NCBI GenBank assembly: GCA_019155185.1
Contig: CM032804.1
Span: 11,187,992-11,251,991, forward strand
Origin: Beaufortia kweichowensis
Taxonomy: Eukaryota; Chordata; Actinopteri; Cypriniformes; Gastromyzontidae
Direction of reading: 5' to 3'
Length of the DNA: 64,000 bases
Below the pieces are notes generated by a model that was not told the DNA's origin, did not search any database, and saw only the letters and a program-made list of their open reading frames with translations. Shown piece after piece: positions 50,487 through 64,000 of the stretch (positions are counted from its first letter, which is position 1; the number at the start of each line of letters is the position of its first letter). Both the position numbers and the translations under genes were made by a program.

Positions 50487-53400
50487 ATTATGTGTGTGCG
50501 CATTCTCCTTATGGATCAAATTGAGAGCAAATGGTCCGGAACGCGATAGATACGACCAAAGAATAACTAGACTGCATGTCATGCATGAAGTTTCAGTCAT
50601 GCAATGAGATATCATAGGATGTGTAATAAAACCTTTTATCCAATCACCAAGCAAAGGCTAAATAATTAGTAATACACTTTGGAAATAAATGGAAAAGTAA
50701 GGGGTTGTAGCAATGGGCTGAACTAATGTAACCCCGTAAGAAACAAAATAATCATTTGCACAACTGCAAAGCTCTGATCTTCCTCTGTGATGTTTGCAAC
50801 ATGTTGTCCTGTATAGTCTCAGCTGTTCTTTTCTCTTTTCGAGATCTGAAGGACTTGGTGACCAAAAGCAGAACCAAATGTAACCTGTATTTGATGTAGT
50901 CTGGGTTGTGTAAGTAAAAAAGTAAAGACACCTAAGGGGCTTTTTAGCGTTCCTTCGACTGCAACCTTTTAACCTATCTATGTTGGCCTCTTAACATTTC
51001 TAAAAAAATATAATTTTTTAAAAGGTTGATACATACATGTTTGCACATCTTGGATTGAAAACTGTATTTCCAAACTGGAGTATGACTTCATCACATTCTG
51101 TTGAAACACAAAAAAGTGTTTAGATTTGGAGCCTGCACAGAGGTGGTCATAAATATGGCTTCGTTTTATTAAACAGACTCAGCAAAATGAGCGGAAATCA
51201 CATGTATCAGCTAAAAATACTTAGTGTTGCACTGAGTCTCATTATGGTACCATCTGTATAAACCACTTTATTTTTAAAGCAAAGCGAGAGACACAGAATG
51301 TCATCGGACTGTATGTAATCAATTGCAGCAACTGGACAAATGTTGTGTGCGTAAGCGTAAAAAGTGAAGACGTATCAAAAGAGAGGAAAAATGTGAAACA
51401 TCTATGTGTATTTGATAGCTTAGAAAAATGATGATGTGACTTTGATGAGCTCATCACTTACCATTTTGTTTCTTTTGTTTCTTGTTTCTTTCCCTTCATT
51501 CTTCTCTCTCTCTCACTCTCTCTCATTGCAATACAATGAATCATATGTGGTGAGGGGGCCTAGAAAACGACAGCAACAGTTTGGATAAAAGAGACAATAA
51601 TATATGCACTTTTAAGATGGCCCAACAGCTTGGCTGAATTCCACTCACATACACAGACACACATAGTTTGTGAAAGAACGCACATTCATCAACTTTAATT
51701 CCTTTTCCATAACCAATTGCAGGTGATATTCTTTCTCATGTGGCAGGTTTAAACGCACACATATGAGAAGTCACATGCATGTTTTAAATGACCTAATAGC
51801 ATCGCTCCTCCAACAACACTGACATCGATTTGCAGCGACAAAGCCATTCATTAATGGTGTCGGCTCTGAACAAACATGCCAAACCTTAAACTTTGACATG
51901 TCACTCACTGCTGCCACAATTTGTAAAACATATATGGATGATCAATTCATGTAGGGTGTTAAGGAAAGATATGCTGTTACAATTAGCTGCTGCTGATCCT
52001 TTTGTGCAGATTCATAAAAACTGGCAAACCGAATGTTATTACGGTGTCGGCGTGTTTTAGATCTGTCTGTCATATGGATGGAATCAAAGAGGCATAGCAT
52101 TCCTGGTGGAAAAACTCAACATCTGTAGTGTGGATTATTTGTAACAGGCAGAAATGCCAGAGACCATTTTGTGATTTTTTTGTTTTCTTTGTTCTGTGTG
52201 TGTTGGAAGTGTTAAACCTTCCAAAATTCTGGTGTACACATGGCATTAACAGTCTTAATTACTTCTAGACAGTGTCAGCTGATTGTTTAATGTAACTTTT
52301 CCCATCCGAATATAGCAACGCTTGCATGTTTGAACTAAATGAACACTCAGCAAATTCATTATGATTCAATTGATGATGAACATAAAACCAGATGAAAGTT
52401 CTCTTGCAACCCAGAGTGAGGCATATGAATCTTCTCTACGTGTGCTGGCTGAACAGCATGTATTTCCGACAATATTGGTGAACTTTATTAGCTTTGACAG
52501 TTCAGATTGATGCCTTTGAGTGACCTGTATGTATCATCATAACAGACCTGAGCGAACCTACATGGTCTCATTTACAAAACCAATATGTGTATAAGGACAA
52601 GAATGTTTTACAGTGTATGTGAAGCGTTCAGATGCAACACCCTCTAAGTTCATCAGACTTCTTTTCTTTTAAATAAGCATTTTTTTTATCAGGCTTTTAA
52701 TGGTTTTCGCCTACAAATTGATATTTCAGATTGGGCAGTGTGTTATTTAACGGATTTTAAAGCAAAATTATTTGAGAATTGTATACTATGTTTGGAAAGC
52801 ATTGACTTCATCTCATTTTTATTTGATTTAGAGGTTTTTGTTCATGTGTCGCAAAAAGGCAAAAAAAAGCATGAGTGCATCAGATCACAGATCACATGTG
52901 AAACCTGCATCAGATTTAGAAGAATCAGATTATTCATGCTTAGATTAAAACATATGTTGGCAAACGGGCCATTTCCAGCATGAATATTATATTATACGAA
53001 TGTTTTTCTTTTGCTGAATTATGGTAAAGCAACTGATACTGTATCCAAGACAGATGGCTGGATACTCATTCATATTCATATAGCATGTATCCACCATTTA
53101 TCTATATTTACTGATGGAGATCAGATGTAAAGGCCTTGCTCTATTTTCAGTTTTGGCATTGGGCACATATAATCTGTATATAATGAATGTAATGAATGTA
53201 ATCCTCCTCAAGGAAAAGGGAGTGTTTTTAAGATAAAGAACAGAGCACTGCAATGAGACATATTCATAGTCAATAGAGAGTATTCATGGATAATAGCTGG
53301 ACAGCATATAAAAGCACATATTGTCTTTTCTGATGCAGTGCGTCATTAGATATAATAGTAGACCAATTTAACCTGTTTTCATTGTTAAAACAAATCATAA

Positions 53401-53908
53401 AAACAAAAGAGTCAAATAAAACAAAGAGTTACAGACGGTTATAATGACTGTTAACTGTGATTAGTATTGTACTGTTAATTTATGTCTCTATCCAATTTAA
53501 CTATAGAGCGCAATATATCTACAGATGTAATTTTATACAGGCTGGATTAATTCCTTTAGTAGGAAAAAAGCAGATCTTTACAAGCTGTCTTTCCTGATTA
53601 CTCGTCTGTTATCCAATCGATCACAAGCTCTTTCTGTGATGCCTTAATTTCACAGAGCGAGTTATTTCTGCAGCGTGAGTTTAGGGGGGCAGTGGTGGTC
53701 GCCTGCAAGAATATCGGATGTGGCTTTATTGATACAAGAACAAATCAATGAAGAACAAGTTCCGATTTGCAACATGAACCTATACTGCTGTACTGTATAT
53801 ATATATGCACATATACATATATGTACATATATTAATGCATTTTGGACTTATTTAAAGAGCTGCATGCTATATTCTTTTTTTATATTTATAAACAAAATCC
53901 TTTATCAT

Positions 53909-53930
53909 CTATATATATATATATATATAA
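53909..53930. repeat. (TA)n microsatellite
   Basis: Short uninterrupted TA dinucleotide run within AT-rich intergenic sequence. Confidence 0.9.
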
Positions 53931-54900
53931 AATGAAAGTTCTTCAACTTTAAAAGATTAACCCTCTTAATAGTTGACATTGCCTCCCGCTTGCTTTACAA
54001 AGTACAGTACAATTAACACAGGTGTCAATATCCGATAAACAGATATTTGTAATCCTTGGCATTTCCTTAACACTTTGTCAAATGTCAAACACATCTTCAA
54101 CTCTACAAGCCCCATCCCTGTGTCATCTTAATCTCATGTCAGTTGATGCCAGTCAGCAGTCTATGTCTTACTATCGACAGACCACTTCGAGAAACGTCCT
54201 GCTCTGCTTTAATGGATTGGTGGGCTGATGTTTCAGATCTAGTTTACCTTTAAAGCATATATCAGCACTAAAGATCATCGCCATCTCATCACTTTCAGTA
54301 TAACATGTGGAACATACTAACAGCATTATACATTCCTTTATGAGGTATGCAAAGACTATTGCAATGAAAATAAATGAGCAAGAGTTGTGCAGGTGTGTTA
54401 ATGTGAGACTGATTTAAACCTAAACTGTTAGACAGGTTAGTGTCAGCCATCATCCAACACACACAGACACACACTCAAACACACATGGAATTTACAACAC
54501 GTGAATCTTTTTTCAAAAGCACTGACCAGGTGGAGAAAATATCGGAAGAATGGAGGTGAAAAGGAAAAAAAATCGTAAAAATATCTCATCCCTGGCACTT
54601 AACCGTCTATGGCATTATTACGCCTCATATCTCACATGGGTGAGTCACTGGTTGCAGTCGCCCTCCTGTGGCGTCTGTCTCATTACACCAGTCTCGTGAC
54701 GTCATGCCCAGTACCCCATTGCACCCGCAGATTTTAAAAAAATAATAAAGCGCTTAAAACATATAATTCTTAAAAATATTTTATGTACATTTATTTTTTT
54801 TGGGGGGCGGGGGGCTAATCTTAATAATGTGCAATCTGTTTATTTGATACTGAATAAAAAGAAAATACTTTTTATTCAAATACAAATTTTATTTTTATTT

Positions 54901-55462
54901 ATTTTACTATTATTTAGGAATTAAAAAATGTTTCTCGAAAGGAAATGGTGGCAGAGAGAATATCTATCTAGCAATTATCGCGTTTATGTGGAGCAGAGCT
55001 TTTTAATGAACATTCACATTTTGCAACGACAGCAAAGGAATACGTCTTGGGAAAAAGTCTTAAGCAGGTACGATGCAGTCTTGCGTATAAGCCTGTCTCT
55101 CGGAAATAAAGAGAGAGATAGACCAGGGGAGGGAGGGAGGGAGGGTGGAGGGGGGGTTGGCAAGCACTCGTGCCCCCTCATCACTGCGTGCACGACTCTC
55201 GCCTCCGCAGTGCACTGCTGGACAGCGCTGAGTGCGGAATACAGGACAGCAGTAGACAGTACAGGACAGCACAGGAGCGCATCAGAGCGAGCGCCGGCCG
55301 GACGGACGCGCTTCCGTACAGTCCTGAAGTCCCGTACAGTCCACCAGCCATGCACAACAACAGCACCCACATGGACCTAATATGAACTGTCGGAGGGCTG
55401 ATCTGCGCTTCATGACTCACTCTTACAGATACACAGTTTAAGAAAGAAGGAAATTATCAGCC
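54901..55462 (+). promoter_or_regulatory. ngfr: ngfr promoter and 5' UTR
   Basis: Sequence turns GC-rich from about 55,120, with a G-run (GGGAGGGAGGGAGGG at 55,131-55,145) and several CpGs, just upstream of the ngfr start codon. This fits the GC-rich, TATA-less promoter known for mammalian NGFR. Long frames on both strands here (118-150 codons) reflect composition. Transcription start not placed. Confidence 0.5.
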
Positions 55463-58400
55463 ATGGATACCTTGGTGTGGATCTTGATTTGTGGAGCGGT
55501 AAGTGTTTGCGATAGAGTTTAGATTTATTCCGCATAGCTCAGGTATCTCAAAGGATATCTCAGAGATTTCCGTGGGTATGCAGGTGAACAGACGTCTGGT
55601 GAACCGGTTCAGCCGTTGTGATGCTCCGTTTCTCGTTATGCGCATCTGTAGTGCGCCTGCGGATACAACTGAACTTGTTTTCAGTTCTCGTTCTGACTAA
55701 ACTCTGCTGCCCGGTTTCTGGAGAACAGGTGTCAATCTCGTTTTCTTTTAATGGTAGACTTTAACATGTTTATAACACAACTCTATGAATAATTTTAATC
55801 AATATTAGGGCCTTAAAAATACTTGGCGTGGATGCACAGTAATGCGTGCCCAACTGTAACCAACTTTAATGCCAAGTTGCCATAGCTAAATAAACGGGTC
55901 TTTGTTGAACTAATTTAACCACAATATTGTTTATTTTAGTATGCTGAGCAGTTTAAATGTGTGTGTTTTGATAGAACAAATTAATTCTGAGCTCATATGT
56001 GTATTTGTTGTACTTGTAGCTCATAAAATCGCTTACAAGAGCAGCTTCATGTTACAAACACTTTATGTAATTGGAATATGGTAATATGGAATGTTGTTTA
56101 ATTGTAGTTTACATACTGGTAAATAATACTAATTACCACAAAACATGGTCTTTTGGCATAAACTTGACGTGACACATCTCAAAGTGCGCGAGGATGTCAC
56201 CCTCGGGGTCCCCTACCTCGAGCCCTGCGAGACCCGCACCACCTCCAGTCTCTTGTAACACGGTCCAAATCAATTTAAGCGCGCACACGCTCTTGACTAA
56301 ACACAATTACACCATGACCTCTTTTTAGTGATCTGATTTGCAAAATGGCAAACGGTGCCGGCAATTGAGTTTGATCCAGGTGCAGAGTCAGTGAAGAATC
56401 TCCAGCAGGACTCCGTCTGGAGACGCGCGCAACCCTCCTGCGCAATCTGACAGATGCGCGGCGGCTCTGCGTGCACGTTTTGTGAGATCTGGCGGGATCA
56501 GAACCAGCCAAATTGATCGTGAATAAAGCGATGGCTTGTCTAGACTTGATGTTTCCTGGTAATCAAGCTACTATGTGCGTGTGTTTGTGTGCGTCCTGTT
56601 GAACTGTGAGCCGTTAATTTGACGGTAAACCTGATAGGGTGCATAACAGTGCGCAACAGACAGGTGCAAATCACCCAACAGCATAGTGATGATAAGGTCT
56701 GGTTGCAGATCTCTCACACACACACATGCATACACACACTTACCCTTTCCTCAGATGTGTTAAGCATTGGGCATGCTCATACTAGGAGTCCATTAAAGCC
56801 TGCCAAGTTAACTCAGCGGCACGCTTACTCAAGCGAATGCAAATTGAGAGAGAGAAAGGAAGGAAGACAGCCAGGGTTTGAAGAAGAGAGAGAGTAAATG
56901 AGGGGGCGAGTTGGCCGCTGCATCAGTGCATCTGTTTCTGAATGAGAACTAGTAAGGATGTGGATAAGGGGAGGGTAGAATGGGGTGCGTGAAGGGCAAA
57001 GAGTGTATGTGTGTGTGTTTGGGGTGGGGGTAGGCCAGGAAGGTGGATGAGGAATCAGAGGTTCTCCGTCTTTACTGTGATTGTGGCGAGTCTAAATTAT
57101 GTCGACCTGTCTTAATTGTGTGTAATAGTCATATTGAGATTGTGTGAGTGTGTGGGAGAGAGAGACAGAGGGAGAGAGAATGTATGCTAATTCATTAATG
57201 AATGCAAGGAGAAAAATGTGCACAGAGTTTAATTACCCGATGTGAGAGTGTGTATGTGTGTGCGTGCTTGTTTGTGAATGTGTCTTTTGAAACACTCTGG
57301 AATCCACAGGTTAATGAATGAATCTGTGCTTCTTTTCACAGCAATATCAGACAGAAATTGTTTTACAAGGCCCACTCATTTCTCAGTACAGCATAACAGC
57401 AGGGCTCCAGAAGTAAAACGAAAATCCTATTTATTTCCTCCATAGAGAAATAGATTTTTTTAGTGATAACATAAATCTTTCAAAACAAAGCCACCTGAGT
57501 TCAGAGAGTGTAAGCAATGTGTGAATCATTAAAAAGAAATCCATGACCAGTAGTTCAAACAATCATTTTGTTATTAAATGATGCATCACGGGAGTGGTTC
57601 CTTTCCATATGCATGAATTTAAGTACAGAGCCTTGTACCGTTACCTTTTGTTCTGAAAGTTTTTATGTTAATCGCCATTAAACTACCAATGTTTTGTTAT
57701 ATATATCCATATGTAGAGGAAATCAAGGTTGCTAATAAAGTGCACATAAATTACCTTTCAGTTACATATTGGTGCTGAATATGACCACATGACCAGATTG
57801 AACCAATCGAGAAAGAGAGAGGGAAGCACAGCAGTAGTAAATTAACACAAAGTGAAGGCTGCATCCTCACTAATGAGCCTCTTAGTCCTCTTAAACACAC
57901 CACACACACGCACGTGCCTCCAGAGCCCAGATATTGCCATAAACACCTGTGTTACAGTGCCGGTGTGTGCGCAGTGTGTTAAGATGTTTATAACCCCCTG
58001 GGTTATTGTAAATACTCGACAAACAGAGCCAGACCTGTGGAAGAGGCGGCACATATGGAAAGTGGAAGAGTCTGTGTGTGAGAGAGAGATCAGGGTAGGG
58101 CTAATAGCTGTCTTGGGTAGAAAGGGTCTGTACAGGCCACCGGTTTGTGAGACCTCAACGTGTGAAGTATGTGTAATCGTACCCGTGACAGTACGAACGA
58201 AACAGCTGGACATACAATAGACATATGTATAACTCCAACCACCCAGCTCATCTTGCCAAACACACCCCAGCTTTTGGCCACCCCACTGAAATGCAATCAG
58301 CCCGATATGCTGTGATGCAGCTGTTACCAGACTGCAGCCCATGTGCATCAAACATGTACAAGCAGTTCATGGACTGTGAGAGGTTAACCGGAATAATTAA

Positions 58401-59093
58401 GATGTGACATGCATTATGCAAATATCTTTGGTTTGATGTTTTTCGGGAATGGTAGAAATGAGGTTTAACTAGATTTGCACTTTCTAAAGGAAATAGGAAT
58501 AAAAATACATAGAATTATAAAAATGACCATTGCAATTAAATGTGACCCTGTCTGTGAAAACCCAGCTGAAGTTAAAAAATTTAATTCTGAGATAATGAGC
58601 ATTAAAGTTAAATTTAAATGTTTGACATCTTACTCGTTCAATATTAAAGGTATCAAGATATCATATTTTCACAGAATGTTCTTTACATTATTATGCGGAA
58701 AACAGTAAATCATAAAAAAATACTTTAGCTGGGTTTTCACAGGCAGGTTCACAAATATGCAAGACTCAAGCTGAAAAAGACATATCTTTTGCATAATTTT
58801 TTTTTGCATAAATAATTTTTTAAATTATATCAATGTAAGTTAAGGGGTAATTTTCCTAAACATGATATAGTAGCAAAATGCCCAAAAAGTCAGCAAAACA
58901 TCCGAAATGGATTACAGTAAAATAGTATTTTAGCATGTAAAGCAGTTCAAAATGAATTAGTTGCAGCAATCTGTGAAAAAGATAAAAAAAGAAAAAGATG
59001 TTGAATATTGATATGACTTAAGGGATTATGAGTAAACAAAGAGGTTATGGGAACACATGTGCCCCTACAGATAGCTAATCAAGTAATGAAGTC

Positions 59094-59138
<45 letters not shown>

Positions 59139-59300
59139 TGGGGTTGGTGTTTGGCTCTAAACTGGAGCGAGCTGTGGAAGAGTTGTGTGAATCGGGCCAG
59201 TACACTTACAGTGGCGAGTGTTGTATCCAGTGTCCACCAGGAGAGGGAGTGATCACAGAATGTGGGGCCAAACAGACTGAGTGCAGTCAATGCCTGGACA
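55463..59300 (+). CDS. ngfr: p75 neurotrophin receptor (NGFR/TNFRSF16), first two coding exons, partial
   Basis: TNF-receptor-superfamily member that binds neurotrophins. Exon 1 (55463-55498, 12 codons) encodes most of a signal peptide (MDTLVWILICGA) and ends at donor GCG/GTAAGT. Exon 2 (59138-59300) continues in phase with LGLVFGS and then the first cysteine-rich domain: LCESGQYTYSGECC, CPPGEGVITECG and CSQCLDS. This matches CRD1 of human NGFR (the LYTHSGECC and GEGV...CG...C..CLDS pattern). Exon 2 ends in phase 1 at GAC A/GTAAGT. CRD2-4, the transmembrane helix and the death domain must lie beyond position 64,000. The acceptor follows directly on a (CT)n tract. Fish often have two ngfr copies; which one this is cannot be told. 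Confidence 0.88.
55499..59137 (+). other. ngfr: ngfr intron 1
   Basis: 3.6-kb intron from GTAAGTG to CTATAG. It has a GC-richer patch at about 56,160-56,520 (possible regulatory element or CpG shore) and GT/GA-rich stretches at 56,990-57,260. The 169-codon minus-strand frame at 57,842-58,351 shows no family resemblance and is regarded as chance. Confidence 0.7.
59096..59133 (+). repeat. ngfr: (CT)n tract forming the polypyrimidine tract of ngfr intron 1
   Basis: Nineteen CT dinucleotides end four bases before the AG acceptor of ngfr exon 2. The microsatellite therefore doubles as the splice-site polypyrimidine tract. Confidence 0.9.
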
Positions 59301-60818
59301 GTAAGTACAGCCTTTCATACACACACGCACACACACACACAGAGTCAGACCTGTACACACATATGCATACCACGCAAATACACAACCTTCACACTGTCAC
59401 ACAATTACCCTCACACAAAAACGCAACTGAGCACCTTCTCTCTTTCACAGACACACTATTGCACTATTGCACACACATATATTGCACATATATGGCAGTT
59501 TATGTAAATAAAGACACACACACATACATATACTGAAAGCTGAGAGTAATTACGCAATTAGCCGGATATGGTAGAAGCTGCTGTTTTTGTGTGTGTGTTT
59601 GATGCTTAAATTAGGGCCAAATGTTCTCATATCAGATTCATAGTCTGTCAGGGGTTATACTGAAAACCAGCCACAGGGAGGAAAACAAAAAAGGACAGAT
59701 GGAACAAAATTGACAGACACACAATGTGCCCTTAAGGTTTATGGGGTATTATAATATATTTTAAAGTTATCAAGGTATCAGATACCACAGTATGATCTTA
59801 CCATTTGGGAAATTTTAATATCTTACCTGGACAACATTTGTGCTAGCTGGGGTATCAGAGGTATTGTAAAGTTACCATCCACTGAATCCTAGCAGCACAA
59901 CCTTTAAAAAAAGAAAGAAGAAGAATACAAAAATGGAAGTTTCACTGACACATTTTGAAATGACAAGTGTTATTCTGTAACACTTCACGGTTTTATTTTG
60001 CACCGTTTCCTAAATCCGCTCTATCCTACTTTCTGCTCTCAGTAAGAGAAACAAGCAAGTCCTCCATGAGCTTTGAGGAGCACTTAGGAAAACATGCCTG
60101 AAATAGAGGACGACTTATATTTCAGGACAGGACACTTTACATCAATAACCTAACGGCTTTTGTTTTTTCAACCGTGTGGGATATAAATATCAGTGACGGT
60201 GAATATAATATTAGACGAGTATCTGCATTCATTTTTAGTGTAAAAACAACAACAGAATCAACAAAAAAGAGCTTCCTGTTTACTGACAGACAAGAACACA
60301 TTTTGTGACCTTTGTGCTTCTGTCCCATTTTACACAGTGTGGTGAACACGCACACACACAGAGATACACACAGTCTAGACACAACCATACATCAGCAACT
60401 ACTGAAATATTTAGCTGTCCACTTCTTCTCTCTTCCCCCTCAAACACACACAGACACACGTCACAGCCGCCATTTCATTACTAACAAGCCCACCATCCTT
60501 CAGTTACTTGCTAGCTGATATAAAATTAATTCATTAATTCAAATTAATAAGAAAGACTGTGTCTTAAGATGACTCCAGAACAGCCTGAATAAAGAACAAC
60601 CTGAGTTTTGTTTGGTTTGATTCTCAAGGCTTTTATTCCCAATAAATGTGGGTAAATCTCAAGAAATCCATCAAATCTACAAATGTGGTCCTATTTAATA
60701 TACAAAGTTTTTTATTTTTTACTTTAACAAAATAAAAATGACTGTATTACAGCAGAAGACTCACCATTGACAAGAGAAAATAAAAAATGTTGGTGGTTAT
60801 AATTTGGGATGACTCACT

Positions 60819-60872
60819 TGAAAGTGACCTGGATAAAAGCGTAGGCTAAATGACTAAACATAAATGCAAATG
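60819..60872 (+). repeat. Fragment of a TGGATAAAAGCGT-type teleost interspersed repeat
   Basis: Contains CTGGATAAAAGCGTAGGCTA followed by AATGACTAAACATAAATG. This closely resembles the 3' tail of a repeat found throughout teleost genomes (recognised from memory; class not assigned). Confidence 0.5.
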
Positions 60873-62758
60873 ATTCCAAAAAAATTGCACAAAACCTTAA
60901 TGGCCCTTGCTTTAATTCAGTATTTCAGTAAATCTGGATATGTTTTAATAAAATATATTTACATGCTTGTGTTTCACTGCAAGTCATTCTGAAGTTAAAA
61001 ATCTAAAGTTGATCACTGTACACTTCGGAATATATATGGATGAGAGCAGTGCTGATCTGGAATCAGTCAGAGTGCTGTTTTAGACAGAGCTGACTAATGA
61101 CCGATGGGCATTTGGGATATAACAGCATTAGATAATGATACATTTAAGCACAGGCAATATCAGATGATCTGACCCATCCAGACAGAGACTAATACAGCCT
61201 TTAAAGATTGATAGAGAGAGAGAGACACAGAGAGTGAGATACATTGAACATTTAAGCAGATCTCAGAGCTGGAGCCATTGCTGGTTTTTATTAGTCTTTG
61301 TGGCCATTCTACTGTTCCATGCAGCTTTGATTTGTAACTTTATTAGTATGACTGTTTCTTTAACAATACCAGTTAAGAACAATTAGGTTATAAAAACCAT
61401 GCAAAATGCTGATATGGCTGAGATGAATATGATGCCTTACGCAAGGGACGTTATTTTTATATATTTTATATATTCCTTTCTTGGTTCAGTATTAAGTTGC
61501 TTTACAGAATGTTATAAAATGTGCCAGTGCAATACTGGCGAATATCCACAGTTACAGTACAATTCTGCTGGAACTGACAGCCAAGCAGAAAATCACCTCC
61601 GTGTAACAAGAAAGATTTCATGCACATGGCTGATATGCCGGTTATTTCAAAGGGATAAAAATTTTAAGTAAAACCTTCTTTACACTATCAGCAGTTTTTC
61701 GTTAGAGGTCAACAGGTCAATGTGCTGTTAGCAGAGGTATACTCTATCTATATAGTATATAATATAAAAAACTGGTTATAATGATCCTAGTAAAATAAAA
61801 TAAGATCCTTGACATTTTGAAAAGGAATCAGTTTTTTTTACTGTAAAAAGCATATTTAATAAATTGGAGCAGGGCATAATCATAAGATGAATAATTTTCA
61901 AAGCATAAATTAAACACAATCTAAAGTGAAATATTAGCATAAACAAATAATACAGAACATTAAAATCGCTTAAAGTAACACTGTTTTTCACAAAAGAAAA
62001 AGTCATACAGGTTTGACTGACATGAGACTGGTTAAACGGTTTCTTTAACACAGGTTTTTTGTTTACCCTCCCGAAGAAACCAATCGCCTGTGATGAAACA
62101 AAAACAAGCTATTTGTTTTTTGTGTACGCATAAACTCGTTTGTGTTTGGGTGGGCGCTCGCAGTTGTTTTAGTTTGTGTGGCCCTATACGTGTTTGTTTA
62201 TAAGCAATATAGGAACGAGTTCAGGTGAATGTGTCTGAACACTCGATCACTTCACAGGTAAATGCATGAACTCCATTGTGAATGAACAGTTTTTGTTTAC
62301 TACAAAGAGGACATGTTGAAAGTAAACTTATATGAGAAGGAAACTAAATAGTAAATCAGCAAACAAAACAGAAACAAATTCTTTAATCAGTATCATCCAG
62401 TTAAACAATTTTATTCATTTTAAAAATGAAAATGTTTAGATATAATTCATCCTGACCTTGTTTATTTAGAGAAAAACTTGCAGTAAAAAACATTTTTAAC
62501 TAAATATTTAATGTATTTTACTTTTTAGTTTTAATTATGGGTTCTCTACTTACAAAAAAGAGATGAAAGCAAATACCTAAATATCAGCATATTACCAAAA
62601 GGACACAAAAGATTTTATTTAAATTAGATTTTTAATTTCTTTAGCTATAGTGCTTAGCTGTAGCCAGCCGATAAATAGACTAAATAGACTGATCTTTAAA
62701 ATATATGCAGCAGAAAGAGGTCACATCCATCCATTAATAATTAATTAAGGAGAAAGAG

Positions 62759-62872
<114 letters not shown>

Positions 62873-64000
62873 AAACAGATGGTTTGAAAGGGCCATTCGG
62901 CTGAACTGACACTTTCATGGCTCATGGCTTTCATCAGATGACCCATATGTTTAGCCATCATCCACATCATCTCCTATAGACCATCACAGACTATCACACT
63001 CTTTAAAAATATAATATAATTTACTGTGTGTGTATGTGTGTGTTTGTAGTGAGGCAGTCAAAAGTGAAACACTGTGTGTAAAATCTTTAGGAGGATTTTG
63101 TTCCCACAGTTTCAAAGATTATGAACTGACAACATTAATTTACAATCTGAGCATGAAAGATAATATGTGGCATCTGTGTTTTGGAATAGACAGATGCTTT
63201 AAAAAATCAGCACAACATGTTTGAGCAGTTGTTTTGTATGATTATGGTAACCATGTCAGTAGCTTAAACATCACCTGTAAAACAAGAGCAAACACGACAG
63301 GAACAGAATGTTAAGGGTTATTTCAAGTTAATAATCAAGCAAAGCTTCCGATCATAATAATACAGCTACTGTAGGGGAACACCTCGCCCTTAAGCCAACT
63401 CCTGAACACATCTACCCACCCAGGTTCACGCCTATCCATGTCTGATTTGTTGGTAAAACATTATATTAATATGCCCTGGCAATATGCCAATCCTCATTCA
63501 GATCCTACATACAAGATATTCTCTATTCAGAAAAATAAGAAATCACACTTTGAGATTGCTTCTTCTAGGGCTTGACGTTTCAAAGTGCTCTAAAGAAATC
63601 ACTTCTGTACTGGTTATTCTCAGACAGACAGCATTACCAGTCATAGATCACATCCTAAAGTGCTTAAGCAGAACTGAAATTCTTGAATGTTTTCAAGAAA
63701 TGAAATGAATGTTTTTGCCTTGATGTCCAGTTTACATCCTGCTTACATTCCTTTGCTTTCTGTTGAAAAGGGGAAGGTGGAACTGTTCAATATGACAGTC
63801 CAGATTTATCTGACAGATATTTTTATGATAATGACATATTAACTGCAGGACAAAAATGGGTCTGAACAGGTTTTACATTTTATTTCTGTACCTGTGAATA
63901 TTTCATATTCTATTATGACATGACAACCAAAAGGAAGATGTTCTGTAATAGCTCATTACTCTTAAAGGGTTAGTTTAACAAAAAATAAAAGTCAACCTCT

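Larger units (their letters stand above)
44009..54900. other. 11-kb region with no recognised gene
   Basis: I found no frame with family resemblance and no set of splice-joined exons. Contents noted: simple repeats at 46,357-46,373, 48,112-48,199, 50,160-50,180 and 53,909-53,930, and a perfect palindrome at 50,457-50,486. There are stretches of higher complexity at about 50,340-50,640 and 51,780-52,140 that could be conserved non-coding elements. The rest is AT-rich. It may serve as upstream regulatory space for ngfr. Confidence 0.45.

Noticed and set aside
53675..53935. 86-codon plus-strand frame starting MSLGG
   Set aside because: The second half is translated (TA)n and AT-rich repeat; no family resemblance or splice context.
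54928..55380. 150-codon plus-strand and 118-codon minus-strand frames just upstream of ngfr
   Set aside because: They overlap in the GC-rich promoter/5' UTR and encode low-complexity Gly/Arg/Ser or Pro/Ser stretches; explained by composition.
57842..58351. 169-codon minus-strand open frame inside ngfr intron 1
   Set aside because: No recognisable domain, Cys/His/Thr-rich composition following local CA/GT richness, an overlapping frame on the other strand, and no flanking splice or promoter evidence.

Overview
This is a vertebrate genomic window, almost certainly from a teleost fish. It has split genes with consensus GT/AG introns, long AT-rich introns, many microsatellites and small inverted-repeat transposons. 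It also carries selenoprotein W2-type genes with in-frame UGA codons, a family seen mainly in fish. Nothing bacterial or viral was recognised. All gene models were built by hand: exons were joined where splice sites, reading phase and family similarity agreed.

Layout. Positions 1-2,640 hold no recognised gene but contain a nested inverted-repeat (foldback) element. asb16 (+) occupies 2,645-5,186 and tmub2 (+) has its CDS at 6,719-8,911. atxn7l3 (-, CDS 15,018-11,142), ubtf (-, CDS 22,620-18,007) and slc4a1 (-, CDS 33,590-26,851) follow head to tail. From memory this is the order and orientation of ASB16-TMUB2-ATXN7L3-UBTF-SLC4A1 on human 17q21.31, so the left half is an ancient syntenic block. 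Two tandem selenoprotein genes (-, 41,228-39,527 and 44,008-42,853) come next. Both encode a Cys-Gly-Gly-Sec motif and end in a CaaX prenylation box, like mammalian MIEN1. About 11 kb without a recognised gene (44,009-54,900) separates them from ngfr (+), whose first two coding exons (55,463-55,498 and 59,138-59,300) lie at the right edge. The rest of ngfr is beyond the window.

The genes do not form one pathway. ubtf (rRNA gene transcription) and atxn7l3 (SAGA deubiquitinase module) are nuclear regulators. slc4a1 is the red-cell anion exchanger and has GATA-like and CACC-like motifs upstream. asb16 is a predicted substrate adaptor of a Cullin-5 ubiquitin ligase. tmub2 is a membrane ubiquitin-like protein. 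ngfr is the p75 neurotrophin receptor. The most unusual content is the pair of CaaX-bearing selenoproteins. One has a convincing SECIS fold in its 3' UTR (39,342-39,403); the other has only a weak candidate. Other points worth a look are the separately encoded 111-nt ubtf exon matching the UBF1/UBF2 alternative segment, the shortened slc4a1 C-terminus, a perfect 14-bp-arm palindrome at 50,457-50,486 and a CGCG hairpin at 25,968-26,052.
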